From Bacteroidales bacterium (lineage in GTDB: Bacteria > Bacteroidota > Bacteroidia > Bacteroidales > GCA-2748055), in NCBI GenBank assembly GCA_029210585.1, contig JARGFP010000021.1, forward strand, positions 20,759 to 84,758: a DNA stretch of 64,000 nucleotides. The letters are read 5' to 3'. Every line of letters starts with the position of its first letter. Within the stretch, counting starts at the first letter, position 1. Made by a program: the position numbers and the translations under genes. Of this stretch, positions 51,896 through 63,032 are shown one piece after another. Under the pieces are notes generated by a model. That model did no database searches and was not told where the DNA came from. It was given only the letters and a program-made list of their open reading frames with translations.

Positions 51896-53203
51896 ATGTT
51901 GCGCAAATACAGGACAGAAATCATCATCATACTGTTGATCCATACAGGATTCATGGTGTACCAGTTGTTTGTACAACATTACCTTCCTGGCAGCTCAACG
52001 GAGTACATCACCACCGCCGACAACCTGCACAATGCAGGAACCCTCTACAGCGGTGATCTCAGTCAGCACATCGAACCAGAGCTCTACACCAAATATTCTC
52101 CCGGTTATCCATTGGTCCTGTTGCTTACCGGGTTGTTTACACAAAGTATGGTCCCGCTTATACTGCTTCAGCTGGCGCTTTCCATGCTATCGTTCATTAC
52201 CATGCTCAGGATTTTTCAGCCTGAAGGTTACGCCAGGATCCTGGCCACAGCATTCGTTCTTTTATACCCGGCCCAATTCATCTATACCAACCTGGTCTTG
52301 CCCGGGATTCTGTTCCAGTTCCTGCTCATGATGGCAGCCCTTATCCTGTATAAGTACCTGCAGAAAGAACGGTTCAGGCTGTTGTTTTTCTACCAGTTGA
52401 TGATCGTCCTGGCCATTTTTGTAAAGCCCATGCTGTACCCCTTTGTCATTCTGAATATGATCCTGTTCCTGGTGCTTTATTACAGGTACAGGCAACGCCT
52501 GCTGATCATATCCAGCCTGGTACCCGTGGTTTTCGTAATCATTTATGCCAGTTTCAACCAGCAGCGGACAAGCTATTTCCATGTTTCCAGTATCCATGAA
52601 ACCAGGCTGGTGGACCACCATCTCTATTATTATCTGATGGACCGGCAGGGCGAGGAGGAAGCGATGGAGATCACACGGGAGATCAGAGCAAACTGTGGCC
52701 GGGAAACCGATTTCAGCAAGCGGTCAGCGTGCCTGTCGGCTGCAGCCACAAAAATTTTAAAAGAAGACCCGGTAAGCTACGGCTGGTTCCTCCTGAAAGG
52801 GACAGGCAGGTTTTTTATTGATCCCGGTGGGGATCAACTGTTCCGTTTTTTCGGGATAGAAAGCTCAGCGGAAAAGGGGTTCATGCACCATGCCAATAAG
52901 AGCGGGATCAAAGGTGCATGGGAATACCTTCGTATGCAGCAGACAGGAATGGTCATCCTGCTGCTTGTCGTCTCAGTTTTTAACCTCCTCCGGATAGCCG
53001 GCTTCCTGTTTTTCCTCTTCAACAGGAAGATCGATCTGGCATTCCGTCTTTTTCTCTTCTTCCTGGCCGGCTTCCTGGCATTTGCATCGGGTCCCCTGGG
53101 GATGCAAGGTTCCATGCTGCCCCTGGTCCTGTTTTTCACGGGCGCTGCAGCATACCAGTACGGGTCATGGCTCAGCATGTTCTCCATTTCCCGGCGAGCG
53201 TAA
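51896..53203 (+). CDS. GT-C-like membrane glycosyltransferase (ArnT/PMT-like)
   Basis: The protein has 435 residues with about ten membrane helices (TEIIIILLIHTGFMVYQLFV, MVPLILLQLALSMLSFITML, GILFQFLLMMAALILYKYL, VILLLVVSVFNLLRIAGFLFFLF). The first exported loop carries acidic residues (EYITTADNLHNAGTL) and TKYSPGYPLVLLL, a pattern of GT-C enzymes that use polyprenyl-phosphate sugars. A large soluble loop around residues 235-320 has two Cys. The donor and acceptor cannot be inferred. The start is 8 bp past the frr terminator T-run. Confidence 0.7.
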   Translation: MLRKYRTEIIIILLIHTGFMVYQLFVQHYLPGSSTEYITTADNLHNAGTLYSGDLSQHIEPELYTKYSPGYPLVLLLTGLFTQSMVPLILLQLALSMLSFITMLRIFQPEGYARILATAFVLLYPAQFIYTNLVLPGILFQFLLMMAALILYKYLQKERFRLLFFYQLMIVLAIFVKPMLYPFVILNMILFLVLYYRYRQRLLIISSLVPVVFVIIYASFNQQRTSYFHVSSIHETRLVDHHLYYYLMDRQGEEEAMEITREIRANCGRETDFSKRSACLSAAATKILKEDPVSYGWFLLKGTGRFFIDPGGDQLFRFFGIESSAEKGFMHHANKSGIKGAWEYLRMQQTGMVILLLVVSVFNLLRIAGFLFFLFNRKIDLAFRLFLFFLAGFLAFASGPLGMQGSMLPLVLFFTGAAAYQYGSWLSMFSISRRA

Positions 53204-53235
53204 CGCGGCAAACAGGCATTGTGGACAGCAAAGGT

Positions 53236-54234
53236 TTACTGCAGGTCGAGGATCCTGTAAAGCTCATCCAAATCGGGGGACAGGATGATTTCAGTCCTCC
53301 TGTTCCTGGCCCGTGCCTCGGGTGTATCTGCCGGATCAACCGGGAGGTACTCTCCCCTGCCGGCAACCGTAATACGTTTGGGGTCTATACGCTGGGCATC
53401 CAATAGAATCCGGACTATGGAAGTGGCCCGCAGAACGCTCAGATCCCAGTTGTCCTTGATCGATGATCCCTGTCGGAACGGCACATCATCGGTATGCCCT
53501 TCAATCATGATATCGATATCGGGATTCTGGGCCAGTACAGCCGCCAGTTGGCGCAATGCCCTTTGTCCTTCCGAATCCACGACGGTACTTCCGGAACCAA
53601 ACAGCAATTTGTTCTGAAGGGATACATAGACTTTCCCGTTCTTTTGGGTCACAGTCAGGCCCTGTCCCTCAAATCCCAGCAAGGCATCTGCAACCGTCTG
53701 CCGCAGTTCATTCATCAACTGGTCTTTCCTGTTGAGCATATCCTCCAGCTCCATCAGCCGGGCATTCCTGGCTTCAATTTCTGCGCGCAGTCGGGTTACC
53801 GCCTGGCGTTGCTCCGAGACATTTCCCTGGAGATCCTCCAGTGTTTGTTGCTTCCTGGCAAGGTCTTCCTGTGCGGTTTGTAATTCACTCAACAGGCGCC
53901 TGGTCTCCCTCGCATTCCCGCGCAACAGGGCATCATGTGATTCCTGGAGATCATTATATTTTCGGGTGAGTGTATTGATTTCGCTCTTTGCCTTATCAAT
54001 TTCCCTGTAGAGCCTGATACTGTCTTCAACAAACTTCTCCCTTTGTTCCTCCACCTGGTTGATCATTGCCTTCATCTCCCGGTTCTCCACCGTGAGTCGT
54101 TCATTTTCAGCAAATATTTCATCCCGGTTTTCCTGGATCGCATCTCTCTTTTTGTCCACCTCGCGAAACTGTGTTGCAGGCACACATGACAAGGCCGTTG
54201 CAATCAACGCTGCAAATATGGATATTTTTCTCAT
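53236..54234 (-). CDS. OmpA-family lipoprotein with long coiled coil
   Basis: The protein has 332 residues. The N-terminus MRKISIFAALIATALSC looks like a lipoprotein signal with Cys17. Residues 25-180 form one long coiled coil (AIQENRDEIFAENERLTVENREMK, and so on). The OmpA peptidoglycan-binding domain covers about 200-325: LLFGSGSTVVDSEGQRALRQLA, IMIEGHTDDVPF, NWDLSVLRATSIVRIL, ITVAGRGEYLPV and NRRTEIIL, with the Asp and Arg that hold diaminopimelate. It should tether the outer membrane to peptidoglycan. It is divergent from dxs. Confidence 0.9.
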   Translation of the reverse strand: MRKISIFAALIATALSCVPATQFREVDKKRDAIQENRDEIFAENERLTVENREMKAMINQVEEQREKFVEDSIRLYREIDKAKSEINTLTRKYNDLQESHDALLRGNARETRRLLSELQTAQEDLARKQQTLEDLQGNVSEQRQAVTRLRAEIEARNARLMELEDMLNRKDQLMNELRQTVADALLGFEGQGLTVTQKNGKVYVSLQNKLLFGSGSTVVDSEGQRALRQLAAVLAQNPDIDIMIEGHTDDVPFRQGSSIKDNWDLSVLRATSIVRILLDAQRIDPKRITVAGRGEYLPVDPADTPEARARNRRTEIILSPDLDELYRILDLQ

Positions 54235-54391
54235 GGTACTTTTTCCTCCTATGATTTTTCAGACTGCAAAAATAACTGGTTTTATCCAATAATATAACGT
54301 AGCAGACCGTTGCAAATTACACAAAAAATCAGGTCACCAACGGATGATTTATCCCAATTGAAATGAAGATATCAACATCAGCAGAAATTCG

Positions 54392-54399
54392 TATCTTTG
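54392..54399 (+). promoter_or_regulatory. Promoter -7 box of dxs
   Basis: TATCTTTG matches TAnnTTTG, 20 bp before the dxs ATG at 54420, in the gap between divergent genes. No -33 box at proper distance. Confidence 0.5.
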
Positions 54400-54419
54400 T
54401 GGACCAATTGTATTGAGGT

Positions 54420-56348
54420 ATGGGTGCAGATAATGAGGTATTTCCATTGCTGAGCAGGATCGACAGCCCTGCAGACATGAAAGGGCTTTCTCCCGGTGAA
54501 CTGGTACAACTCAGCAATGAACTGAGGGACTATATCATAGAGATTGTCTCTTCAAATCCCGGCCACTTCGGGGCAAGTCTCGGCGTAGTTGAACTCACCG
54601 TTGCGCTGCACCATGTATTCAATACACCCCACGATAAGATCATATGGGATGTGGGCCACCAGGCATACGGGCACAAGATCCTCACCGGCAGGAGGGATCA
54701 ATTTCATACCAACAGGAAACACAAGGGGATAAGCGGTTTTCCCAAGCCTTCAGAAAGTGAATACGACGCATTTGGTGTCGGGCACTCTTCCACCTCGATT
54801 TCCGCAGCGCTTGGCATGGCGGTTGCCAGGGATCAGAAGCAAAAGAAAAACAAGATCATCGCGGTGATCGGCGATGGTTCGCTCTCCGGCGGGATGGCCT
54901 ACGAAGCCCTGAACAATGCCGGTCATGAGAAAAAGGACCTGCTGGTGATCCTGAACGACAATAACATTTCCATCGACCCCAGTGTGGGAGCGATGAAGGA
55001 ATACCTGCTGGATATCACCACTTCACAGGCCTACAACAAGGTGAAGAATGATATCTGGAATTTACTCGGAACGCTTAATAAGATCAACCCCAATACCCGC
55101 CAGTATTTCCAGAAACTGGAAAATGCCATCAAATCCATTGTCCTCAAACAGAGCAACCTGTTTGAATCCATGAATTTTCGTTATTTCGGCCCTGTCGACG
55201 GCCACGATGTGGTGCATCTTTCAAGCGTACTGGAAGACATCAAAAAAATACCCGGTCCGAAGTTGCTGCATGTGATCACAAAGAAGGGAAAAGGATTTCC
55301 CATGGCAGAGCTGAACCAAACGACGTTCCATGCAACCGGTTCAAAATTCGACAAGAACACTGGTGAATTCCTGCCATCCAAAGGATCTCCTGCATCGCCC
55401 CGCTACCAGGAAGTGTTTGGTGAAACTTTGCTTGAGCTGGCCAGGAACAATAAAAAAATCATAGGCATTACCCCTGCCATGACGACCGGTGCCGCCCTCA
55501 ATAAAATGATGGAAGAGCTCCCGGACAGGACCTTTGACGTGGGGATTGCAGAGCAGCACGCCGTTACATTTGCAGCCGGGCTTGCAGCCGCCGGAATGGT
55601 GCCCTATTGCACGATCTATTCCACGTTCCTGCAGCGTGCATATGACCAGGTGATCCACGATGTGGCCATTCAGCATCTCCCCGTGGTATTATGTATCGAC
55701 CGTGCCGGACTCGTGGGTGCCGACGGGGCCACGCATCACGGGGTGTTTGACCTCGCTTTTCTCCGCTGTATTCCCAATCTCACCATCAGCTCTCCCCTGA
55801 ATGAAATTGAATTCAGGAACATGCTGTTTTCCGCCCAGCACAATATTGACGGTCCTGTCGCCATCAGGTATCCACGTGCGCGAGGGGTATTGAAAGAATG
55901 GAAGCAGGAATTCTCGGAAATTGAAAAAGGCACCGGGCAACTCCTCAGGGATGGGGACGACCTGGCATTTATTTCCCTTGGTCCGATCGGCAACGAGGTA
56001 GCCGCTGCCATTGATGAACTGGAAAAAATCGATCTGCACATTGCACACCTCGACCTCCGTTTTCTTAAACCGCTCGATGAAAAACTCCTGAAGCAGTTCT
56101 TCAAAAAACACAGGAAAGTCATTACCGTGGAAGATGGATCCGTAAATGGAGGCATGGGCAGTGCTATCCTGGAGTTTATCTCCGAAAAGGGAATCACCGC
56201 GGAGATCCGCCGAATAGGCATCCCCGACCGGTTCATCGATCATGGAACCATCGAGGAACTTTTCAAGGAATGCGGTATGGACAAGGAAAGCATCATCCAG
56301 GCAGCCAAAGCCATGATCGGCTCCAAAGTATTGTTTAAGGCCATCTGA
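54420..56348 (+). CDS. dxs: 1-Deoxy-D-xylulose-5-phosphate synthase
   Basis: The protein has 642 residues. It condenses pyruvate and glyceraldehyde 3-phosphate with thiamine diphosphate, the first step of the MEP isoprenoid pathway. The thiamine-binding motif runs from GDGSLSGGMAYEALNNAG to LNDNNISI; GHQAYGHKILTGR carries the catalytic His; DVGIAEQHAVTFAAGLA carries the Glu that activates the cofactor; and the C-terminal IPDRFIDHGTIEEL is typical. It has a promoter of its own and no operon partner downstream. Confidence 0.97.
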   Translation: MGADNEVFPLLSRIDSPADMKGLSPGELVQLSNELRDYIIEIVSSNPGHFGASLGVVELTVALHHVFNTPHDKIIWDVGHQAYGHKILTGRRDQFHTNRKHKGISGFPKPSESEYDAFGVGHSSTSISAALGMAVARDQKQKKNKIIAVIGDGSLSGGMAYEALNNAGHEKKDLLVILNDNNISIDPSVGAMKEYLLDITTSQAYNKVKNDIWNLLGTLNKINPNTRQYFQKLENAIKSIVLKQSNLFESMNFRYFGPVDGHDVVHLSSVLEDIKKIPGPKLLHVITKKGKGFPMAELNQTTFHATGSKFDKNTGEFLPSKGSPASPRYQEVFGETLLELARNNKKIIGITPAMTTGAALNKMMEELPDRTFDVGIAEQHAVTFAAGLAAAGMVPYCTIYSTFLQRAYDQVIHDVAIQHLPVVLCIDRAGLVGADGATHHGVFDLAFLRCIPNLTISSPLNEIEFRNMLFSAQHNIDGPVAIRYPRARGVLKEWKQEFSEIEKGTGQLLRDGDDLAFISLGPIGNEVAAAIDELEKIDLHIAHLDLRFLKPLDEKLLKQFFKKHRKVITVEDGSVNGGMGSAILEFISEKGITAEIRRIGIPDRFIDHGTIEELFKECGMDKESIIQAAKAMIGSKVLFKAI

Positions 56349-56507
56349 TCCGGGCCCGCATCAATGAATATTTTCCTGTTTCCCGAAACAAAATTGCCCG
56401 ATTGCGAAATACAATTTCAATGCCGGGCAGGTAAGATTTAAAGCACTGATGCCTTTCTGAGCTCAACAGAAAGAAGTACCTCATCCCTGCAACTCGGCCA
56501 GGAGCCG

Positions 56508-58070
<1,563 letters not shown>

Positions 58071-58402
58071 GATCCTGGTCATATTTTGGTACGTAGCAAA
58101 ATTAAAAATGTCGCTGAGCTTTTAAGCTATTAAAGAACATGTATGTTACAAAAACAGATATGCTGAACAACCTGTCCCCTCAGCAGGTGATTCAAATCCC
58201 CTTAGCAGCTGGTTCAGAAAGCATCTGTAACCATCTTAAAGTCGATCCTTTATTAATACTGGTCTTCAAGGACCTGTTGCCAGAATTGAAAATCCAGCTG
58301 TATATCCGAAAACCAACAGACATTCTGCGCAACACCACAGGCCAGGGATGGCGTCAATATTGTTTGTCATAAATCTGAAATTGTACTATCTTCGCAATCC
58401 TG
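58071..58402. other. Intergenic region without a supported gene
   Basis: About 330 bp between the ALDH gene and the tandem repeat. It holds presumed ALDH promoter sequence and a TATCTTCG motif at about 58388, the counterpart of the box found in the repeats that follow. A 77-codon open frame at 58139-58372 is not convincing. Confidence 0.4.
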
Positions 58403-58748
58403 AAGTCTACAGAATAAAATTGCCCGGATGGCAGGACCGACCGTAGATAATTGCTCCGGTGGAGCAATTTAGGGAGGGGCCAGGCTGCAGGGATGGCCAA
58501 TTTCGCCGTCCCAAATATAAAGGATCTTTGGTTTGAATGTTGAGTTGACGTATTTTTGAAAAGTCTACAGAATAAAATTGCCCGGATGGCAGGACCGACC
58601 GTAGATAATTGCTCCGGTGGAGCAATTTAGGGAGGGGCCAGGCTGCAGGGATGGCCAATTTCGCCGTCCCAAATATAAAGGATCTTTGGTTTGAATGTTG
58701 AGTTGACGTATTTTTGAAAAGTCTACAGAATAAAATTGCCCGGATGGC
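58403..58748 (+). repeat. 158-bp tandem repeat with promoter and 5' tRNA-Leu fragment
   Basis: Two complete copies at 58403-58560 and 58561-58718 appear identical by eye. A third copy starts at 58719 and runs into the real tRNA-Leu gene until about 58748. Each unit begins AAGTCTACAGAATAAAATT, then the first eleven bases of the tRNA (GCCCGGATGGC), then a perfect hairpin AATTGCTCC-GGT-GGAGCAATT, and ends with a complete promoter (TTTG-N20-TATTTTTG). Confidence 0.92.
58685..58716 (+). promoter_or_regulatory. tRNA-Leu promoter
   Basis: TTTG (58685-58688), 20 bp, TATTTTTG (58709-58716), an excellent Bacteroidota promoter 21 bp before the tRNA. The same promoter sits 158 bp upstream (58527-58558) in the other repeat copy. 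Confidence 0.75.
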
Positions 58749-58821
58749 GGAATTGGTAGACGCGCTGGTCTCAAACACCAGTGGCCGCAAGGCTGTGCCG
58801 GTTCGACCCCGGCTCCGGGTA
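58738..58821 (+). tRNA. tRNA-Leu (anticodon CAA)
   Basis: An 84-base cloverleaf with a long variable arm. Acceptor stem GCCCGGA/TCCGGGT (first pair G-T), D-arm region GGCGGAATTGGTAGACGC, anticodon stem CTGGT/ACCAG with loop CTCAAAC giving anticodon CAA, variable arm TGGCCGCAAGGCTGT, and T-arm GCCGGTTCGACCCCGGC. Discriminator A at 58821; CCA is not encoded in full. It reads UUG codons. Confidence 0.95.
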
Positions 58822-58909
58822 CAAAAACAGCGTGAGAGTGAAGAGCGAGAGCGTGTCGCCTTAGCTTTAGCGGTGGCACAGAGCGATGAACAGTCCGGTT
58901 GGGGGTACA
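58816..58909 (+). repeat. Repeat downstream of tRNA-Leu, copy A (with 21-bp direct repeat)
   Basis: From 58816 the sequence GGGTACAAAAACAG continues through GTGAGAGTGAAGAGCG and GTGTCGCCTTAGCTTTAGCG to a 21-bp block at 58889-58909 (begins AACAGTCCGG, ends GGGGGTACA). The same elements recur in a shifted order at 63569-63665. Confidence 0.85.
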
Positions 58910-58915
58910 GAAACG

Positions 58916-58951
58916 GAAGAAACGGATTTTTTATCTGTTTCTTCTTTTTTT
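58916..58951 (+). terminator. Rho-independent terminator after tRNA-Leu
   Basis: GAAGAAACGGAT (58916-58927) pairs with ATCTGTTTCTTC (58933-58944), one G-T pair, followed by seven T. It would end the tRNA transcript after the repeat. Confidence 0.82.
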
Positions 58952-59072
58952 ATCCTATAACTCATTAGTATCCTAAAGTATACACTCCAAAATTTTATTT
59001 TAGAAATGGTTCGATATATTTCTCCGGCAGGTCAGATTTTTCATTAAAAAACATTCCGAGAATAACTCTGGT

Positions 59073-60893
59073 TCAAATAGTCTTTTGAATCCACCGGTCT
59101 ATCTTCTCCTCAAGAAGAACCAATGGGATGCTACCCGAATCCAGTATCTGGTTGTGAAATTCTTTTATATCGAATTTATTTCCCAACTCACTTTCTGCTC
59201 TGATTCTTAAATCCCTGATTTTGACCTGACCGATTTTATAAGAGAGCGCCTGTCCGGGAATTACCATATACCTCTCTACCTCAGCAATAATTTCCGCTTC
59301 GGATAGAGCCTCATGATCCAGAGAGTATTGGATCGCTTCTTCACGCGTCCATCCTTTCACATGAATTCCTACATCCAAAACCAGTCTTATGGCCCGGTGT
59401 AAATCCATAGTAAGCATACCAAAATATTGATATGGATCTTCTAATAATCCCAATTCCTTTCCCAAAGATTCGGTATATAGTGCCCACCCTTCAATGTAAG
59501 CATTGGATTCTACAAATATTCTTTGAAAAGTCGGTAACTGTTGGTTTTCTTGCTGAATGGATATCTGATAATGGTGACCTGGTATGGCTTCGTGCAGAAA
59601 GAGATCTTCATCGTAAAATATATTGTAGCTCTTTACATCAGGAAGTGGCACATAGAAAATACCATTTCTTGATCCATCAGGCGATCCTGGCACATACTCT
59701 GGTGATGCCGTTTTTTCCCGAAAGCCTTCGGTCCGCATAACTTCAAAACCGGTTTTTGGTTTTAGATCAAATAATTCGTCAAGATGGGGTTTCATTCTTT
59801 CATGAATAGAATTAAAATGATCAATTACCTCAACAGCCTCTGTGAATGGCATTAATTCCTTATTCGTCCTGACAAAGTCAAAAAAGCCCTTTAAATCACC
59901 TTCATAACCTACCTGTGATTTGACACATTCCATTTCTGCCATGATGCGGGAAACTTCAGATTGACCTAACTCAAATATCTCGTCCGCTGTCATATTGGTT
60001 GATGTATGGTACTTAATAAGGTATTCATAAGTTCCCAAACCTCCTGGTACTGACCCAAGCCCGGCCTCCTCCCTGCAAGCCGGCAAATATTCATTTTTCA
60101 AAAATTCAAGTAATTTGTCATAAGTCGGCCCGATTTTGTTTTCCACCATTTTCCGATACAATTCTTCCATACGAATTGAATCCTTCTCACTAAAACTCTC
60201 AGGCATTAATTTTATGGGAGTGTAAAATAAGTGGTTGTCAATATTTGCATTGATACCTTCCAACTGCTCAATTACACGGTCCATAATAATTCTCGGTTGG
60301 GTTATATTTCTCATCATGCCTTCTTTCATATTTAAAATGGCTGAATTGATCCACTCTAAGTAATCTTCAATCCTCTGTAGCCAATTTTCATAATCTTCAA
60401 CTGTATTGAATGGTTGTATGCTCTGCCCACTTGCCAACTGCCCCATATAGAGGTCAAATGACGAGAATTGATTGATAGGCATTAGAACAAATTCTGGCCA
60501 CCAATAAGGTGGAGACTCAACAAGTTGTATTTTATTTCCAAGTCCTTCACGCATTAATTGACAATTATATAGGATCAGTTTTAAGCCTAAAAGCTGAGAT
60601 TCGTCCAGGTTTTCAACATTGTATTTAATACATAAGTCTTCATATTTCAGATAGAATTCCATGAATTTCTGACGATTTTCTTCCGACAAAAAGTCGACTA
60701 AGAAACTGTCGTAGCGAGAATCTCCAACTGAGGTGGCTGTTAATGGATTAAGTGCCAGTCTTTCCTGATAATAAGATTCAAAAAGGCTATCAATATCCAT
60801 TTGATTATTTGAAACTGTATTCCCTGATTTTTCTCTATTGCAGGAAGCCAATATCAAAGAAACTGACAAGAGGTAAAAAAAAATTCTTTTCAC
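59073..60893 (-). CDS. DUF885 family lipoprotein (zinc-peptidase-like)
   Basis: The protein has about 606 residues. With a GTG start at 60893 it begins MKRIFFYLLSVSLILASC, a clear lipoprotein signal; the longer frame from 60995 adds 34 residues without sense. The body is DUF885: DSLFESYYQERLALNPLTATSVGD at the start, and LFLHEAIPGHHYQISIQQE with an H-E-x3-G-H site, then EGWALYTESLGKELGL. The family is related to M3/M32-like helical metallopeptidases, but few members have been tested. It is AT-rich like the following genes. The small lipoprotein gene lies 52 bp upstream on the same strand. Confidence 0.87.
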   Translation of the reverse strand: MKRIFFYLLSVSLILASCNREKSGNTVSNNQMDIDSLFESYYQERLALNPLTATSVGDSRYDSFLVDFLSEENRQKFMEFYLKYEDLCIKYNVENLDESQLLGLKLILYNCQLMREGLGNKIQLVESPPYWWPEFVLMPINQFSSFDLYMGQLASGQSIQPFNTVEDYENWLQRIEDYLEWINSAILNMKEGMMRNITQPRIIMDRVIEQLEGINANIDNHLFYTPIKLMPESFSEKDSIRMEELYRKMVENKIGPTYDKLLEFLKNEYLPACREEAGLGSVPGGLGTYEYLIKYHTSTNMTADEIFELGQSEVSRIMAEMECVKSQVGYEGDLKGFFDFVRTNKELMPFTEAVEVIDHFNSIHERMKPHLDELFDLKPKTGFEVMRTEGFREKTASPEYVPGSPDGSRNGIFYVPLPDVKSYNIFYDEDLFLHEAIPGHHYQISIQQENQQLPTFQRIFVESNAYIEGWALYTESLGKELGLLEDPYQYFGMLTMDLHRAIRLVLDVGIHVKGWTREEAIQYSLDHEALSEAEIIAEVERYMVIPGQALSYKIGQVKIRDLRIRAESELGNKFDIKEFHNQILDSGSIPLVLLEEKIDRWIQKTI

Positions 60894-60945
60894 ATATCTA
60901 TGTTTTATAGTACAGAAATATGGTAAAAAAATGAGTGCTTTCAGC

Positions 60946-61518
60946 TCAGAATGAATTAGAGGACTCTGAATCCTTACTCGCTGCATATTCAACAAATCCT
61001 CTCACCATGGCCTGAACACACTCACATGGCGTGGTTCCTTTTTCCCAAATACCTTCACAGGGTAACTCTATAAGTTCGGGCCGGTTTAGTTTCACCCATT
61101 CTTTTGCCTGGTAATACTGCACCGGATCATTTGAGGAAGTATTTACAGAACGAATTTGTTGGTTTACAATAGTTAAATGAAATGTATCTGTAACATAAAA
61201 ATCAATTTGAAGTGCACCAAGTAAATCATCCTTGACTGTGACAGGGCATAGGATTAGGGAGTCATTTTTAACAATGCACTTGGGACGATCAACTATTTCA
61301 TAGTTACCGCATTCTGCCCATCCCTGATAAAACAAAATACTTTGCCTGGTTTCATCAGCCTGAGAGAGAATGGATTGCAAGCTGTCTTTATTAAAAGAAT
61401 AAAAAGCATCAATAAATTCGCTGGCAACTTTTAGATTACCTATAAGGTCAGAATGAGAAGCATTTTTGCAACCATATATAAGAAAAAGCGAGATTAATAG
61501 TAAAAACACTATCCTCAT
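60946..61518 (-). CDS. Small lipoprotein of unknown function
   Basis: The protein has 190 residues. MRIVFLLLISLFLIYGC is a lipoprotein signal with Cys17. The mature part has a fold reminiscent of NTF2-like or meta-type domains (LKVASEFIDAFYSFNKDSLQSIL, IDFYVTDTFHLTIVNQQIRSV), which is a guess from spacing. Four further Cys are present, among them the CEGIWEKGTTPCEC cluster. Same strand and similar base composition as the DUF885 gene suggest joint transcription. Confidence 0.7.
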   Translation of the reverse strand: MRIVFLLLISLFLIYGCKNASHSDLIGNLKVASEFIDAFYSFNKDSLQSILSQADETRQSILFYQGWAECGNYEIVDRPKCIVKNDSLILCPVTVKDDLLGALQIDFYVTDTFHLTIVNQQIRSVNTSSNDPVQYYQAKEWVKLNRPELIELPCEGIWEKGTTPCECVQAMVRGFVEYAASKDSESSNSF

Positions 61519-61721
61519 AATCAGTTAATAAGAAACAACGAATAAATTTAAAAAATTTCATCCCCAACTCAAAATAGGATTACTTTTACTACACATTGGG
61601 TTTTTTCTGGGAACCGGGCACTTTGTAATCCTTACTTGTATCGTCAATCACCAGTGATACTAAAATTATTTTATGGCTCTGCCTGATCATATCCACTAGT
61701 ATTTTCAACTTCCCTTATATT

Positions 61722-63029
61722 TCAGAATTTGAGATTTAAAAGGGTTTTGGCTATTTCATCCCTTAAAGTGGTATTTACATTCACGTCATCGGCAAACTCT
61801 TTCCATTGATTTACAGTGTCGTTAATTTCATCAATAATCTCAGATGCTTTCTTACACCGAATGGATTTCCCAATGACCAGTAAATCCGCTTTAGTAATTT
61901 CTTTTCTCTTGCCGTTGATGCTTAAGGCATGCTGACTGACCCATTCACTGCCAGGACGATAAGCATGACACAGGTCATAGGCGGGAGACAACTCCCACTT
62001 GCCTCCTTGCTTCAATATGAAGGAAAAATTCTTGGTGTGGTTATCACAATTTCGCGCAATGACGTTGAACACCATTCTTCTGAACATCTGCTCAGCATCT
62101 GCATAGGTAAGTTTCAATTCTCTCATGCACTGAAAGAGTTGCTCATAACTGAAACTATTCACCAGGTTATAGTCAAAATGCTTTAGTGCACAGAAGGTTT
62201 GTATGTGATGTTTAACTTCATTACCCTCCCGATCAAAGCGTTTGGTCATGAAGTGTGCCCTTCCGTTTTCTTCGAGCAACCGTGAAGGCATTATTTCTAT
62301 GCCACACGCTAAGGCCATGTTGTAATAGGCCATTTCTACCCTGCCGTATCCATGACTGTTGCCTAACTGTATATCGTTTACCCCATCGAGCTTGATGAGC
62401 CAATGTTCAAATCCTTTAGGCGCTTTGGTTTGTCCCGATTTTACTTCTCCGCTTTTTTCATTCCATGCAATCACAGCCTTTGGACGGGCACCACCAGCAG
62501 ACGTTCCAATCTTTAAAATCTCCCTTACCGCTTGTTCTTCTTCTTTATTAAGATTGGTCGTAAATGCTTCACGTTTGCCCAGCATTTTTTGGGCAGTATC
62601 AACAAGGCTATCGATTTCTATTGAAAATGTCCGTTTGGTTTCCTTTAGCACAGACGGCTCAAATTCAAGAGCGCCCATACCCCGGGTTCCGATAAAACAG
62701 AGCATTTCTACCGGATTCATACTATCCTGTGGCCGTCCTTGCTGTGCCAGCCATAGGTTAATTAGTTGGTTTCCATATCTATCGGGTAATGCATCTGCCA
62801 ACAATCCAGGTAACCCCTTGAAGGCGTCGTATTCCGAATTTTTGTCCTTCCGAAGTTCGGGAAAAGAAAAGAGCCGAATGGCTGAATCAAGCGGCATTTT
62901 TAACGGAGACAAATCCCAACCAAGCTGCCTGAAGGTTGGTTCATATTCAAAGAAGGCATAGCCTGTTTCTTCATCCCAGGCTACTGCTCCGACATGCTTT
63001 CCCCATATTTTTATTTCTGCTACAGTCAT
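61722..63029 (-). CDS. hipA: HipA-family toxin kinase
   Basis: The protein has 435 residues, full length. HipA kinases phosphorylate a translation factor or tRNA synthetase (GltX in E. coli) and cause dormancy. N-terminal domain: IKIWGKHVGAVAWDEETGYAFFEYEP. Kinase motifs: GTSAGGARPKAVIAW (Gly-rich loop with the Ser that is autophosphorylated in relatives), HWLIKLDG with the ATP Lys, YGRVEMAYYNMALACGIEIMPSRL, the catalytic NVIARNCDNHTKNFSF and ELSPAYDLCHA. All key residues appear intact. It lies 3 bp behind the antitoxin gene. Confidence 0.93.
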   Translation of the reverse strand: MTVAEIKIWGKHVGAVAWDEETGYAFFEYEPTFRQLGWDLSPLKMPLDSAIRLFSFPELRKDKNSEYDAFKGLPGLLADALPDRYGNQLINLWLAQQGRPQDSMNPVEMLCFIGTRGMGALEFEPSVLKETKRTFSIEIDSLVDTAQKMLGKREAFTTNLNKEEEQAVREILKIGTSAGGARPKAVIAWNEKSGEVKSGQTKAPKGFEHWLIKLDGVNDIQLGNSHGYGRVEMAYYNMALACGIEIMPSRLLEENGRAHFMTKRFDREGNEVKHHIQTFCALKHFDYNLVNSFSYEQLFQCMRELKLTYADAEQMFRRMVFNVIARNCDNHTKNFSFILKQGGKWELSPAYDLCHAYRPGSEWVSQHALSINGKRKEITKADLLVIGKSIRCKKASEIIDEINDTVNQWKEFADDVNVNTTLRDEIAKTLLNLKF

Positions 63030-63032
63030 AAT

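Noticed and set aside
58139..58372. 77-codon plus-strand ORF between the ALDH gene and the tandem repeats
   Set aside because: No recognisable family, no promoter or start context, and it lies in the presumed ALDH upstream region. A small gene cannot be excluded.
58403..58718. CRISPR array
   Set aside because: Only two and a part copies of a 158-bp unit, no short repeats with variable spacers and no cas genes.
58407..58879. Minus-strand ORFs of 104 and 127 codons across the tRNA-Leu region
   Set aside because: They read through the tRNA gene and the 158-bp repeats; their repeated peptide segments come from the DNA repeat, not from a protein family.
61589..61690. 33-residue minus-strand ORF just after hipA
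   Set aside because: It begins downstream of the hipA stop in another frame and matches nothing I know; it may be the remnant of a lost gene.
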